Source: Ectothiorhodospiraceae bacterium BW-2
Lineage (GTDB): Bacteria > Pseudomonadota > Gammaproteobacteria > Thiohalomonadales > Thiohalomonadaceae
Assembly: GCA_008375315.1 (NCBI GenBank)
Contig: CP032507.1
Location: 868,001-932,000 of the forward strand
Direction of reading: 5' to 3'
Length of the DNA: 64,000 nt
The translations under genes and the position numbers were made by a program. Below the pieces are notes generated by a model. The model saw only the letters and a list, made by a program, of their open reading frames with translations. It was not told the DNA's origin and ran no database searches. Within the stretch, counting starts at the first letter, position 1. Every line of letters begins with the position of its first letter. Shown here piece after piece: positions 7,439-15,273 of the stretch.

Positions 7439-9134
7439 CAGCAATTCAGGGGCAGCTCCATAACCGACTAACTTCATAAACTTACATTGGCAAAAAAATT
7501 ATTTTTTCCAGCAAAAATAGCCCATATATCTCCAATTTTGAGAGGTAACCGCATGTCAACTGCACGAAAATCAGCTTCGAACCAATCCGTCCGGTCTAAA
7601 AAAAGAATCGGAATAAACGTAAATTACAGCGCAAAGATGTCGTCTATCAACTCCACCTGACCATCACACACTTCTTTCCTGCTCTCTTTGAGCAGATGAG
7701 AGAGCTGGATGAGTGCCGGACATCTACTAATTATGATTTGGCGGCTCTTATTACGGCCTGCATTGCCATGTTTCTCTTTAAAGCCGGTTCTCGTAATGAA
7801 ATGAATAATCTGCGCGAAGAGAAACGCTTTCGCAAAAACTACCAGCGGTTGTTCAAAATGCCGCTACCTCATATGGATACCGTCGATAATGTCATGCGAC
7901 AACTCACGGAGGATCAACTGCAAAAACTGACTCAATCCATGGTTAGGGCGCTGTTGAAAAAGAAGATATTCCACAATCAACGGCTGTTTGGTGAATGGTT
8001 TGTCATTGCGGTGGATGCGAGCGGGATTCATAGTTTTACAGAGTGTCCCCATGAACAGGCGCTGCACAAAGACTACAGCAGCGGTAAAAGTAGCTGGCAT
8101 AACATGGTTTTAGAGGCCAAACTGATTACCGCTAACGGCTTCGCCATCTCCATTGCCACAGAGTGGCTGGAAAACCCCGAAGAGGGCAACTATGACAAAC
8201 AGGATTGTGAGCGTAAGGCATTCAAACGCCTAGCAAAAAAGTTGAAATCGGCGTTTCCGCGTCTACCCATCTGTCTGGTTGCCGATGGACTCTATCCTTA
8301 TCAGGGATTCTTCGAAATTTGCTCAGAGTATGGTTGGGGCTGGATAGTCACCTTCAAGGATGGCAATCTGCCATCTGTTTGGGAAGAGGTTAAATCCTTG
8401 TGCCAGTTAACATCCGGCAATCAACGAAAAATCATTCTACGGCAACAGGATAATGTCATTGAGCAAAACTATACATGGATTAACGATATTGACTATCATG
8501 GCGTGAAACTACACTGGCTGGAATGCATAGAGACAACCACCGACAAAGAGGGGCAGATAATTGAAAATCGGTTCGTTCACATTAGCTCCTATCCCATCAA
8601 CTGGAATACGGCACCGGAATTGAGCCGTACCGGACGCTTACGCTGGAAAATAGAGAACGAAGGCTTTAATACCCAAAAAAATCATGGATATGCATTAGAG
8701 CACAAATTTTCACGGGTGAGTTATCTGGCGACCAAGAATTACTACCAGTGCTTGCAAATAGCTCACATCATCAATCAGTTACTGGTATTTAGCAAGACAT
8801 TTCAAAGTGTTATGCAGGGGAAGATGACCTTAAAGCGCATCTGGGGAAAGATGATTGCCGTTATGACTGAACGAAAACTGTCGGTAACGAAATTAGCCCA
8901 ACTCACCGGGCGCCCCTGCCAGATTCGACTCATCAATTAAAAGACGATGGAGATCCCCGCTCCGAAATTCGGGATAACCCTCATTACACACTGGAGACAA
9001 GCTCACTCAACACCGCTGTACAATTTGAAATAGTTGACTTTTCAACAAGGAAATGTTGAGAAGAGGGGGGGTATTGTCGCCAAGAAAGCAAGGCTATGTA
9101 GTGATGCTGGTTTGGCGGTGACTCTGAATTGCTG
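7439..9134 (+). mobile_element. Intact insertion sequence, about 1.70 kb, with 8-bp target duplication
   Basis: Bounded by inverted ends beginning CAGCAATTCAG (7439 onward, and its complement CTGAATTGCTG ending at 9134) and flanked by a perfect direct repeat CGTTGGCA at 7431-7438 and 9135-9142. It carries one DDE transposase on the plus strand. Perfect duplication and an intact transposase frame suggest recent insertion. It disrupts the caspase-PEGA-DUF1566 gene that runs from 10275 to 6676. The family is probably IS4-like, but I cannot settle the subgroup. Confidence 0.92.
7696..8940 (+). CDS. DDE transposase of the insertion sequence
   Basis: 414 residues from ATG 7696. DDE-fold segments are visible: AVDASGIH (first Asp), CLVADGLYPYQGFF (second Asp), and RWKIENEGFNTQKNHGYAL (Glu), the spacing expected of IS4-like enzymes. 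The same frame is open further upstream (KRKLQRKDVYQLHLTITHFFPALFEQ) back to a stop just before an A7 tract near 7600. A short frame beginning ATG 7553 with good basic N-terminal sequence ends up in the -1 register relative to the transposase at that A tract. Full-length enzyme may therefore need slippage at the A tract, or the element has suffered a one-base indel. Confidence 0.85.
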   Translation: MRELDECRTSTNYDLAALITACIAMFLFKAGSRNEMNNLREEKRFRKNYQRLFKMPLPHMDTVDNVMRQLTEDQLQKLTQSMVRALLKKKIFHNQRLFGEWFVIAVDASGIHSFTECPHEQALHKDYSSGKSSWHNMVLEAKLITANGFAISIATEWLENPEEGNYDKQDCERKAFKRLAKKLKSAFPRLPICLVADGLYPYQGFFEICSEYGWGWIVTFKDGNLPSVWEEVKSLCQLTSGNQRKIILRQQDNVIEQNYTWINDIDYHGVKLHWLECIETTTDKEGQIIENRFVHISSYPINWNTAPELSRTGRLRWKIENEGFNTQKNHGYALEHKFSRVSYLATKNYYQCLQIAHIINQLLVFSKTFQSVMQGKMTLKRIWGKMIAVMTERKLSVTKLAQLTGRPCQIRLIN

Positions 9135-10275
9135 CGTTGGCAGGGGTCGGTTGAATGGTGAAGGGGTGGGTGGCAGGGGGCTGGTTGAGTGCATCTAGGG
9201 CGAAGTTGACCACTCTGGGCTGGTTGCTGGCGGTGAGGAAGATGCGCTCCTCTTCGGTTTTGTAACCTGATTTTTCAGCACTGAGCTGGTAGGCTTTGTT
9301 GGCTGGCAGGTTAGGCAGGGTGACGGGGGTCGCGCCGACTGAGGCACCATCAAGACGGATGGTGGCGCCATTAGGGGAGCTGGTGATGACCAGCGTGCCG
9401 GTCAGGGCAGTCGGTTGTGGCGGCGGAATGATTTGGCTGGTGCCGCCAGCGACCTGTATGGGTGCATCAGTAAAATAGAATGTGCCGGTAATTAACCCCT
9501 CCTCCCACGGCACCTGCTGCTCTTTGGTCTCGGCCATCACTGCGGTTGCGGTCTGTTGAAACACCTCATTCTGGTTCAGTCCCGGCGTGGTGAGTGCCTT
9601 CATCAGATGGCTGGTGAAGATGCCATTCGCCCCTTTGCCATCATGGGCGACCTCGCCCGGTTTGGTGGCGTAGTAGATTTTGGTGCCGGTCGGTGCCGAG
9701 ACTCGCGCCAAGCCCCGACTGCTGGAGCGAAAGGAGCGCGCAAAGGGGTTGTCGCGGCAGGCGTCCAGATAGACCATGTTGAGCTTGTTGCCGGCACTGT
9801 TGAGTTTGTTCAGCACCGATTGCAGCGGTAGCGCCTGTATCTCGATTTCGTCTTCGGCATTGATGTTGGCATTGACCGGTATCAGGTAGTTCTCGCCATT
9901 CACCTGCATACCGTGTCCGGCATAGAAGACCACGCCCACCCCTTTGCGCTGCCTTAATTCGTTACCGAAATCGCGGATTTTGTTAAACATCTCGGTGCGG
10001 CTGCCATTCTCCTGGTAGATCACCTTAAAGCCGCTCTGTTGTAGCGCCTTCTTAATCGCCCGCGCATCATTGACCGGATTCTTCAGCGGCGAGGATTGAT
10101 AGGCGCTGTTGCCCATTACCAGTGCGGTGCGGTTCTCGGTCTGCGCCGAAACCAGACGATTAAAAGTTGTTGTTTCGGAATGGTTAGCAGAAACTGGCAG
10201 CTCAATCCGCGATCCAAGGCAGCCATTTAGCAAAACCAAAATAATCAATCCCGGCAGGGCAAATAGTCGTTTCAT
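9094..10275 (-). pseudogene. 5' part of caspase-PEGA-DUF1566 gene, cut by insertion sequence
   Basis: From ATG 10275 (alternative GTG/ATG region at 10293; no strong ribosome site). A lipoprotein-like leader with lipobox LLNGC, a caspase-like domain (TALVMGNSAYQSSPLKNP, His in VVFYAGHGMQ, Cys in VYLDACRDNPF), a PEGA domain (VITSSPNGATIRLDGASVG, PVTLPNLPANKAYQLS), then a second PEGA start (HPFTIQPTPANA) where the insertion begins at 9134. The last 15 or so codons are read from the element. The intact ancestor was a surface lipoprotein combining caspase, two PEGA repeats and a hypervariable DUF1566 lectin. The caspase region is nearly identical to that of 10916-12025. Confidence 0.88.
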
Positions 10276-10299
10276 ATTGGCAACATTATTCAAAATCGG

Positions 10300-10662
10300 T
10301 TAAGTCAACTTGGCCAGCAATCGATCTACCGCCGCTCGATAGACGATCATTCCTTCGCGTTTATCGACAGCCAGCACCAACACAACCAAAATACCATCAT
10401 CCACGGTATAGACCAGCCGATAACCCTGCTTTTTCAATTTGATTTTGTAGCAACCGCGTAAATCGCCGTGTAGTTCGGCACCGGGCAGTTTAGGTTGCTG
10501 CAAGCGCTTTTTCAGAAGTTTTCGCAGAGGCTCTTTCACACTGCCATCCAGTTTTTGCCACTCAACCAAAGCTTCTGGTACAAACAGCAATCGGTACGGT
10601 ACTTTGGCAGAACTATCTGCCGTATCAGACGGTATCAATATCGACCTCCACCGCCTGATCAC
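10300..10662 (-). CDS. RelE/ParE-family toxin
   Basis: Up to 120 residues; the conserved part begins at KVPYRLLFVPEALVEWQKLD. It continues with LHGDLRGCYKIKLKKQGYRLVYTVDDGILVVLVLAVDKRE, the RelE-type fold of ribosome-dependent mRNA interferases with basic residues and a terminal Tyr region (MIVYRAA). The frame overlaps the antitoxin gene by up to 38 nt. A TTG just inside the antitoxin end may be the true start, because the first dozen residues from ATG 10662 do not look RelE-like. With 10625-10888 it forms a type II toxin-antitoxin pair between two near-identical caspase genes. Confidence 0.85.
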   Translation of the reverse strand: MIRRWRSILIPSDTADSSAKVPYRLLFVPEALVEWQKLDGSVKEPLRKLLKKRLQQPKLPGAELHGDLRGCYKIKLKKQGYRLVYTVDDGILVVLVLAVDKREGMIVYRAAVDRLLAKLT

Positions 10663-10888
10663 GGCTTTGCAGGCGTTGCAAAAGCGTATCCCGCAGCTCT
10701 GCTTCCACCACCGTTTCCACCAACTCCTCTACTAACGCCTCGTAAAATCGTGGCGAGATGAGATAAAAAGCCGGATGATCGTGATCGAAAACCACCACAG
10801 GGCGCTCTCCCGCCTCTTGCAGAATCGATACCGGACTTTGCTGAAATTCACTCAGGCTAATCGCCTGTTCACTATAGAGTTGATTCAC
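10625..10888 (-). CDS. Phd/YefM-type antitoxin
   Basis: 87 residues: YSEQAISLSEFQQSPVSIL with the N-terminal DNA-binding pattern of Phd/YefM antitoxins (start beta-strand, then sLSEFq.sP), GERPVVVFDHDHPAFYLISP, and an acidic helical C-terminus (VVEAELRDTLLQRLQSRDQ) that would wrap the toxin. It precedes and overlaps the RelE-like toxin gene, the usual order. It is likely an autorepressor of the pair. The start lies about 30 bp from the stop of the DGR target gene at 10916. Confidence 0.85.
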   Translation of the reverse strand: MNQLYSEQAISLSEFQQSPVSILQEAGERPVVVFDHDHPAFYLISPRFYEALVEELVETVVEAELRDTLLQRLQSRDQAVEVDIDTV

Positions 10889-10915
10889 AAATTTGCTCCT
10901 GTTGAAAAATCAAAA

Positions 10916-11059
10916 TCACTGTCCGGCGCGAACCAACCGCACACTGCCTGCATGGTCACGATAGTAAACATTGGCGCCACCATCGTCGAAGCCCACGACC
11001 CACGAAAAGTCACTATAGTAGGCGTTCGGCGAAGAAGACCAAAACCAATCGTCAGGCGT
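10916..11059 (-). repeat. DGR-type variable repeat B (DUF1566 family)
   Basis: Partner of repeat A at 6676-6819, same length. Variable codons here are TAC, TAT, GAC, TTT, GTC, GGC, GAC, GAT, GGC, AAT, TAC, TAT, CAT and GGC. Opposite them in A are codons sharing the third base. The conserved end GTGCGGTTGGTTCGCGCC is shared. Confidence 0.83.
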
Positions 11060-12025
11060 ATCAGGAAAGGCCTGCGGATGGATGGTCGGGCGCTGGTAAT
11101 CTTTGCCCGATTCACCCTTGTTGGCTGGCAGGTTAGGCAGGGTGACGGGGGTCGCACCGACTGAAGCCCCATCAAGACGGATGGTGGCGCCGCCATTAGG
11201 GGAGCTGGTAACGGCCAGCGTGCCGGTCAGGGCAGCCGGTTGTGGCGGCGGAATGATTTGGCTGGTGCCGCCAGCGACCTGTATGGGTGCATCAATAAAA
11301 TAGAATGTGCCGGTAATTAACCCCTCCTCCCACGGCACCTGCTGCTCTTTGGTCTCGGCCATCACTGCGGCTGCGGTCTGCTGAAACACCTCATTCTGGT
11401 TTAGTCCCGGCGTGGTGAGTGCCTTCATCAGATGGCTGGTGAAGATGCCATTCGCCCCTTTGCCATCATGGGCGACCTCGCCCGGTTTGGTGGCGTAGTA
11501 GATTTTGGTGCCGGTCGGTGCCGAGACTCGCGCCAAGCCCCGACTGCTGGAGCGAAAGGAGCGCGCAAAGGGGTTGTCGCGGCAGGCGTCCAGATAGACC
11601 ATGTTGAGCTTGTTGCCGGCACTGTTGAGTTTGTTCAGCACCGATTGCAGCGGTAGCGCCTGTATCTCGATTTCGTCTTCGGCATTGATGTTGGCATTGA
11701 CCGGTATCAGGTAGTTCTCGCCATTCACCTGCATACCGTGTCCGGCATAGAAGACCACGCCCACCCCTTTGCGCTGCCTTAATTCGTTACCGAAATCGCG
11801 GATTTTGTTAAACATCTCGGTGCGGCTGCCATTCTCCTGGTAGATCACCTTAAAGCCGCTCTGCTGTAGCGCCTTCTTAATCGCCCGCGCATCATTGACC
11901 GGATTCTTCAGCGGCGAGGATTGATAGGCGCTGTTGCCCAGCACCAGTGCGGTGCGGTTCTCGGTCTGCGCCGACAGCGAGAGGGTGGTCAACAAGAGGC
12001 AGAGAAGGGTTAGCAAGGTTTTCAT
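10916..12025 (-). CDS. Secreted caspase-like protein fused by deletion to a DUF1566 variable tail
   Basis: 369 residues from ATG 12025, followed directly by a signal peptide (MKTLLTLLCLLLTTLSLSA). Caspase-like domain with His in FYAGHGMQ and Cys in YLDACRDNPF, then a PEGA domain that stops after NLPANK and joins directly to GESGKDYQR, the last third of a DUF1566 lectin domain, ending SVRLVRAGQ. Compared with the paralogue split at 10275/6676, an in-frame deletion removed the rest of the PEGA region, the linker and most of the lectin fold but kept the variable repeat. Whether the remaining tail folds is doubtful. The leader also differs from the paralogue (signal peptide instead of lipobox). 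Confidence 0.85.
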   Translation of the reverse strand: MKTLLTLLCLLLTTLSLSAQTENRTALVLGNSAYQSSPLKNPVNDARAIKKALQQSGFKVIYQENGSRTEMFNKIRDFGNELRQRKGVGVVFYAGHGMQVNGENYLIPVNANINAEDEIEIQALPLQSVLNKLNSAGNKLNMVYLDACRDNPFARSFRSSSRGLARVSAPTGTKIYYATKPGEVAHDGKGANGIFTSHLMKALTTPGLNQNEVFQQTAAAVMAETKEQQVPWEEGLITGTFYFIDAPIQVAGGTSQIIPPPQPAALTGTLAVTSSPNGGATIRLDGASVGATPVTLPNLPANKGESGKDYQRPTIHPQAFPDTPDDWFWSSSPNAYYSDFSWVVGFDDGGANVYYRDHAGSVRLVRAGQ

Positions 12026-12155
12026 GGGCTGGGCTCTCAGGTTCGGGTAGGGGTTATCCGCCAACTTTACCCGATTGATTCAGCAACCGCAAAATCTATT
12101 CGCTTGTTAATGCGAGGCTGTTGTATTTTGTAAGTCAGGATTCTATAGATTCAGA

Positions 12156-12290
12156 CTACGCCACTTCGCGCAGTAGCGCTCTGGCGGCGTGGGTCAGTTG
12201 CGCCAGCTCATGGCGAAACCGGAGGGCGTTCTGGGTATAGTCGCCATGTTTGAGTGGTCGACGGGGATTCTTTGCTGTTAATTGCTCCAT
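12156..12290 (-). CDS. Possible small protein of 44 residues
   Basis: Begins ATG 12290, four bases after the stop codon region of nothing upstream on this strand except the NTPase gene ending at 12295. Reads MEQLTAKNPRRPLKHGDY, then a helical part (FRHELAQLTHAARALLREVA). Its start lies 4 bp beyond the stop of the 12295-14046 gene, so it could be translated with it. No family recognised. It could equally be a fragment. Confidence 0.35.
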   Translation of the reverse strand: MEQLTAKNPRRPLKHGDYTQNALRFRHELAQLTHAARALLREVA

Positions 12291-12294
12291 CGGG

Positions 12295-14046
12295 TTACAC
12301 GCCAATCTCTTCGGTCTGTACCAGCTCCCAACCGCTCCAGATGAGTACCAGTGCGTGTATCCGGGCGTGGCCGGCGCGTTCTAAGACGCGGCTGTCGTTG
12401 CGATAGCGGTTGAGTTGGGTGGTGGCTTCGGTAATCAGTTTGGCTCTCGCGTCTGCTGTGTCGTTGTCTCGTTTAAGGTATTTCAGCTCGATAAGCCAGG
12501 CGTGCGCCATCTCGGGGTATTTGGCGTAGAAGGGCGAAAGGTAGAGGTCAACAAAGCCGCCACCTAGCTCTTGCTCGCTGAGGGCATAGAACCACGGATT
12601 GAGGTTGAGCCAAGCGAGCAGAAAGCCCTGAATCATCTTTTCGCCATGCAGATAGTCGCGCATACCGCTATATTTCTGTAGCTGTTCGGTCAGATGGCTA
12701 AAGAAGGGCTGCCACTCGCCATCCCAGGCAAAGGCTTTGAGCTTTTCGCCGATGGTGAAGATATCGGGACGAAATAGGCCAACATCATCGACCGCCTCAC
12801 GAATATAGCTGTAGATGAGCTGTTTGACGGTCTGGTTGGGGATAACCAGCTTTGGTTCACCGCGCTCGGTTTCGGTCGAGAAGGTGAGCAGGCCAAAGTA
12901 GTAGAGCAGTGAGATGAAGTTGTCGGTATTGGCCAGCAGTTCAGCCGGAAAGCTGCTCTTGACGCTGCTGGCGATGCCGCCCTGGTTGATAATTTGGTGT
13001 AATCGCTCAAAGCTGCCGTTGAGTTTGCGGTCGAGCTGGATTAAATGGCGCAGTTTGCCGTAGTCGGTGCGAATGTTTTGATCGATAAGTTCGTCCGGCG
13101 GCTGATTCAGTCGATGCAGCGATTTAAGGTAGTAGAGCGCCATGTCGCTATTGGTAATCGTCTCTTCAACCTGACGGCTAAAACGGTAGTGGTTGTACCA
13201 CAGATTCATCACCTCACGGTGAGCCGAATAGCTTTGTCCAAACACGCTAAAAAGCTGTTCGAGTTCGCGCTCATTAAAGCCAAGCATAGCGTTAAAATCA
13301 TGGTCGAGCGAGATGTTGGCACCGATATTAAAACCACTGGTGACATCATCGAGGGTAACCGGTGAGACACCGGTAATAAAGAGCCGCGACAGCGCCCCGC
13401 CGGTCGCCCCGCTCGCCCCTTTCAGTTCGGCAAAGAAGTCGCGCAGAAAGCCGCGACCGTGGGTGAGCTGCTGATAGGCCTCGCGCCCTTCGCTGGCGAG
13501 CAGGGTGTTGGCGAAGTTGTCGTATTCGTCGATAAAGAGGTAGAGTGGTGGTAGTCCCTGCTCAGCAATCACATCCATCAGACGACCTATCACCGCCTGA
13601 ATGGAGGGCTGATTTAGCAGATCGTCGCTAATCGAGTCGGGAAGCTGCGCTTGGTAGTGTGCTATAAATACCTGAATCTGACGGCGACAGTAGTTATCAA
13701 AAGCCGCCTCTAATGCCGCTACCGAACGGCCTGAAACTCGGGAGAAGTCAAAGCGCAGCACCATATAGCGGTGCTTCTCATCGGTTGGATTGGCATAAAT
13801 CCAGGTGTCGCTAAATAGCGCCTCCCACTGCTCGGCACGCTTTAGGTCGTAGTAGCACTCCATCATCGACTGCAGCAGGCTTTTACCCATGCGCCGGGGG
13901 CGGATGAGAAAGAGAAACCGCCCCGCCTCTTCGAGTTTGGGTAGATAGTGGGTTTTATCGAGGTAAAATTCGCCCCCTTGGCGTAGTTTGATATAGTCGG
14001 CTACGCCGTAGGGGATGCGATAGTGGGGTTTAGCTTGGGTGGTCAT
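12295..14046 (-). CDS. NTPase (AAA-ATPase-like) fused to PD-(D/E)XK nuclease, copy B
   Basis: 583 residues from ATG 14046. Same architecture as 4846-6609: Walker A RPRRMGKS, Walker B FIDEYDNF, C-terminal nuclease motif FVDLYLSP/WLIELKYLKRD. From FIDEYDNF to the nuclease motif the two proteins are identical, and long DNA runs (about 12.5-13.5 kb versus 5.1-6.1 kb) match base for base. The segment from FSRVSGRSVAALEAAF to GLPPLYLF is strongly diverged. Such a mosaic implies recent gene conversion on both sides of a retained divergent block. Confidence 0.85.
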   Translation of the reverse strand: MTTQAKPHYRIPYGVADYIKLRQGGEFYLDKTHYLPKLEEAGRFLFLIRPRRMGKSLLQSMMECYYDLKRAEQWEALFSDTWIYANPTDEKHRYMVLRFDFSRVSGRSVAALEAAFDNYCRRQIQVFIAHYQAQLPDSISDDLLNQPSIQAVIGRLMDVIAEQGLPPLYLFIDEYDNFANTLLASEGREAYQQLTHGRGFLRDFFAELKGASGATGGALSRLFITGVSPVTLDDVTSGFNIGANISLDHDFNAMLGFNERELEQLFSVFGQSYSAHREVMNLWYNHYRFSRQVEETITNSDMALYYLKSLHRLNQPPDELIDQNIRTDYGKLRHLIQLDRKLNGSFERLHQIINQGGIASSVKSSFPAELLANTDNFISLLYYFGLLTFSTETERGEPKLVIPNQTVKQLIYSYIREAVDDVGLFRPDIFTIGEKLKAFAWDGEWQPFFSHLTEQLQKYSGMRDYLHGEKMIQGFLLAWLNLNPWFYALSEQELGGGFVDLYLSPFYAKYPEMAHAWLIELKYLKRDNDTADARAKLITEATTQLNRYRNDSRVLERAGHARIHALVLIWSGWELVQTEEIGV

Positions 14047-14149
14047 GGCGACTCCTTGGTTGTTAACGCTGGGGTTGTGGTGGGCTGCCGTGGTTCATGG
14101 AAGTTATTTGCACCGGTTGACGCCGGCCTGCAGCGCCGGAGCGTGGTAA

Positions 14150-14195
14150 CGAGAACTCCCCCCTTTGAAAAAGGGGGACTGGGGGGATTTCTGAA
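14150..14195. repeat. Short dispersed palindromic repeat (CCCCTTTGAAAAAGGGGG type)
   Basis: The sequence CCCCCCTTTGAAAAAGGGGG around 14158-14178 is an imperfect palindrome. A related unit (CCCCCTTTTCCAAAGGGGG) occurs at 22798-22826 beside the kinase fragment. It is a small dispersed intergenic repeat here, lying just outside the homing flank of the second DGR target. Confidence 0.6.
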
Positions 14196-14308
14196 AATCG
14201 CGATCAGGGGCTGCCGCCCCTGAACCCCGGGCTAGCGCCCCCGCAAGCGGGCCCCCCCATAAAGGTAAGAGCATAGAGCATAAAGGAAATGCTACCTGGG
14301 GGGGAGGA
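14196..14308 (-). repeat. Conserved 3' flank of variable repeat 2
   Basis: Second copy of the block described at 1021-1140, with the same GC-rich dyads and the same junction to the target stop codon (14292). It is present although no avd or reverse transcriptase gene follows this target, so the block belongs to the target cassette and not to the retroelement operon. Confidence 0.72.
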
Positions 14309-15191
14309 CAAGCCGAAAGCCGAGGCTGCCGCTACGGTAGTCGCGATTGTTCCCGAAACGATTGGCGGCGCGCACCCAGGCAGGTTCGTTGCCCCACGAA
14401 CCGCCACGGTCAGCGCGGAGGCCGGTATCGGCACGATTTTTGCATGATGTTTCTGTGTTGTTTTTGTAGTGGCTATCATAACCTGAACAGGTCCACTCCC
14501 AGACATTGCCAGCCGTATCGTAAAGGCCATAGGGGTTTGGCTTGAAACTGCCGACCGGTGCCGTGTTAACCCATTGGTCTCTTCCCTCTGCCTTACCTGA
14601 GCAGCACTCGTCACTACCGTAATTCGCGTTCTCGTGACTAATGGTGTTTCCCCACCAATAGGCGGTTTTCCTCCCCCCCCGTGCCGCATACTCCCACTCC
14701 GCTTCGGTCGGCAGGCGATAGTTTTTGCCGCTTTGGCGATTGAGCTTGTCGATAAAATCGAGCGCCTCATTCCAGCTCACACTCTCAACCGGATAGTTGT
14801 CGCCCTTTTGAAAGCGGGATGGGTTGCTGCCCATCACCCTCTGCCACTGCCCCTGCGTCACTTCGTACTGCCCCATCCAGAAATCCTCCACACAGACGCG
14901 ATGCTGGGTTTCATTACTTTGACGACCCGATTCGTTGCTAGGGCTGCCCATGTCATAGCAACCGCCTTTAATCAATACCATCTCGCCAACTAGCTCCCGC
15001 TCCCGCTCCAGCTCCCGCTCCCGCTCCTGCTCCGCCAAAAACGCCTTGAGCTGGCTGACATTGCGTTGCAACAGCGCATCTGCCGCACCCTCATCTGCCC
15101 ACGCCACCACACTAAATAGCCACGCAATTCCCACACTCATCCCTATCCATCGTCTCTCTCTCACCACACCGCTCCTCGACTTACTGATCAT
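14292..15191 (-). CDS. Secreted sulfatase-modifying-factor-like DGR target protein 2
   Basis: 299 residues from ATG 15191, or 283 from ATG 15143. Signal/anchor segment MSVGIAWLFSVVAWA, a short Arg/Glu coiled coil (QERERELERERE), then a compact FGE-sulfatase domain: MVLIKGGCYDMGSPSNESGR, VTQGQWQRVMGSNPS, RLPTEAEWEYAARGG, GLYDTAGNVWEWTCSGYD. It ends in the variable tail GGSWGNEPAWVRAANR. The catalytic cysteines of true formylglycine-generating enzymes are missing from the tail. It is monocistronic here and 13 kb from the reverse transcriptase, hence probably diversified in trans. Divergent from the caspase gene starting at 15274. Confidence 0.87.
   Translation of the reverse strand: MISKSRSGVVRERRWIGMSVGIAWLFSVVAWADEGAADALLQRNVSQLKAFLAEQERERELERERELVGEMVLIKGGCYDMGSPSNESGRQSNETQHRVCVEDFWMGQYEVTQGQWQRVMGSNPSRFQKGDNYPVESVSWNEALDFIDKLNRQSGKNYRLPTEAEWEYAARGGRKTAYWWGNTISHENANYGSDECCSGKAEGRDQWVNTAPVGSFKPNPYGLYDTAGNVWEWTCSGYDSHYKNNTETSCKNRADTGLRADRGGSWGNEPAWVRAANRFGNNRDYRSGSLGFRLVLPPR
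14309..14432 (-). repeat. DGR variable repeat 2
   Basis: 124 bp, gap-free partner of repeats 1 and 3. Unique variable codons include GAC, TGG, AAT, TTC, AAC, TAC and AGC. It keeps several AAC/AAT codons (NEP, NN), so it may have been mutated less than repeat 1. Confidence 0.88.
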
Positions 15192-15273
15192 CCGCCGATT
15201 ATACCTACTCTGACCTGCTTATGGCATAATTGAACCTCAATGAACCATCGCAACCGAGATGAGGAGCGCTATC

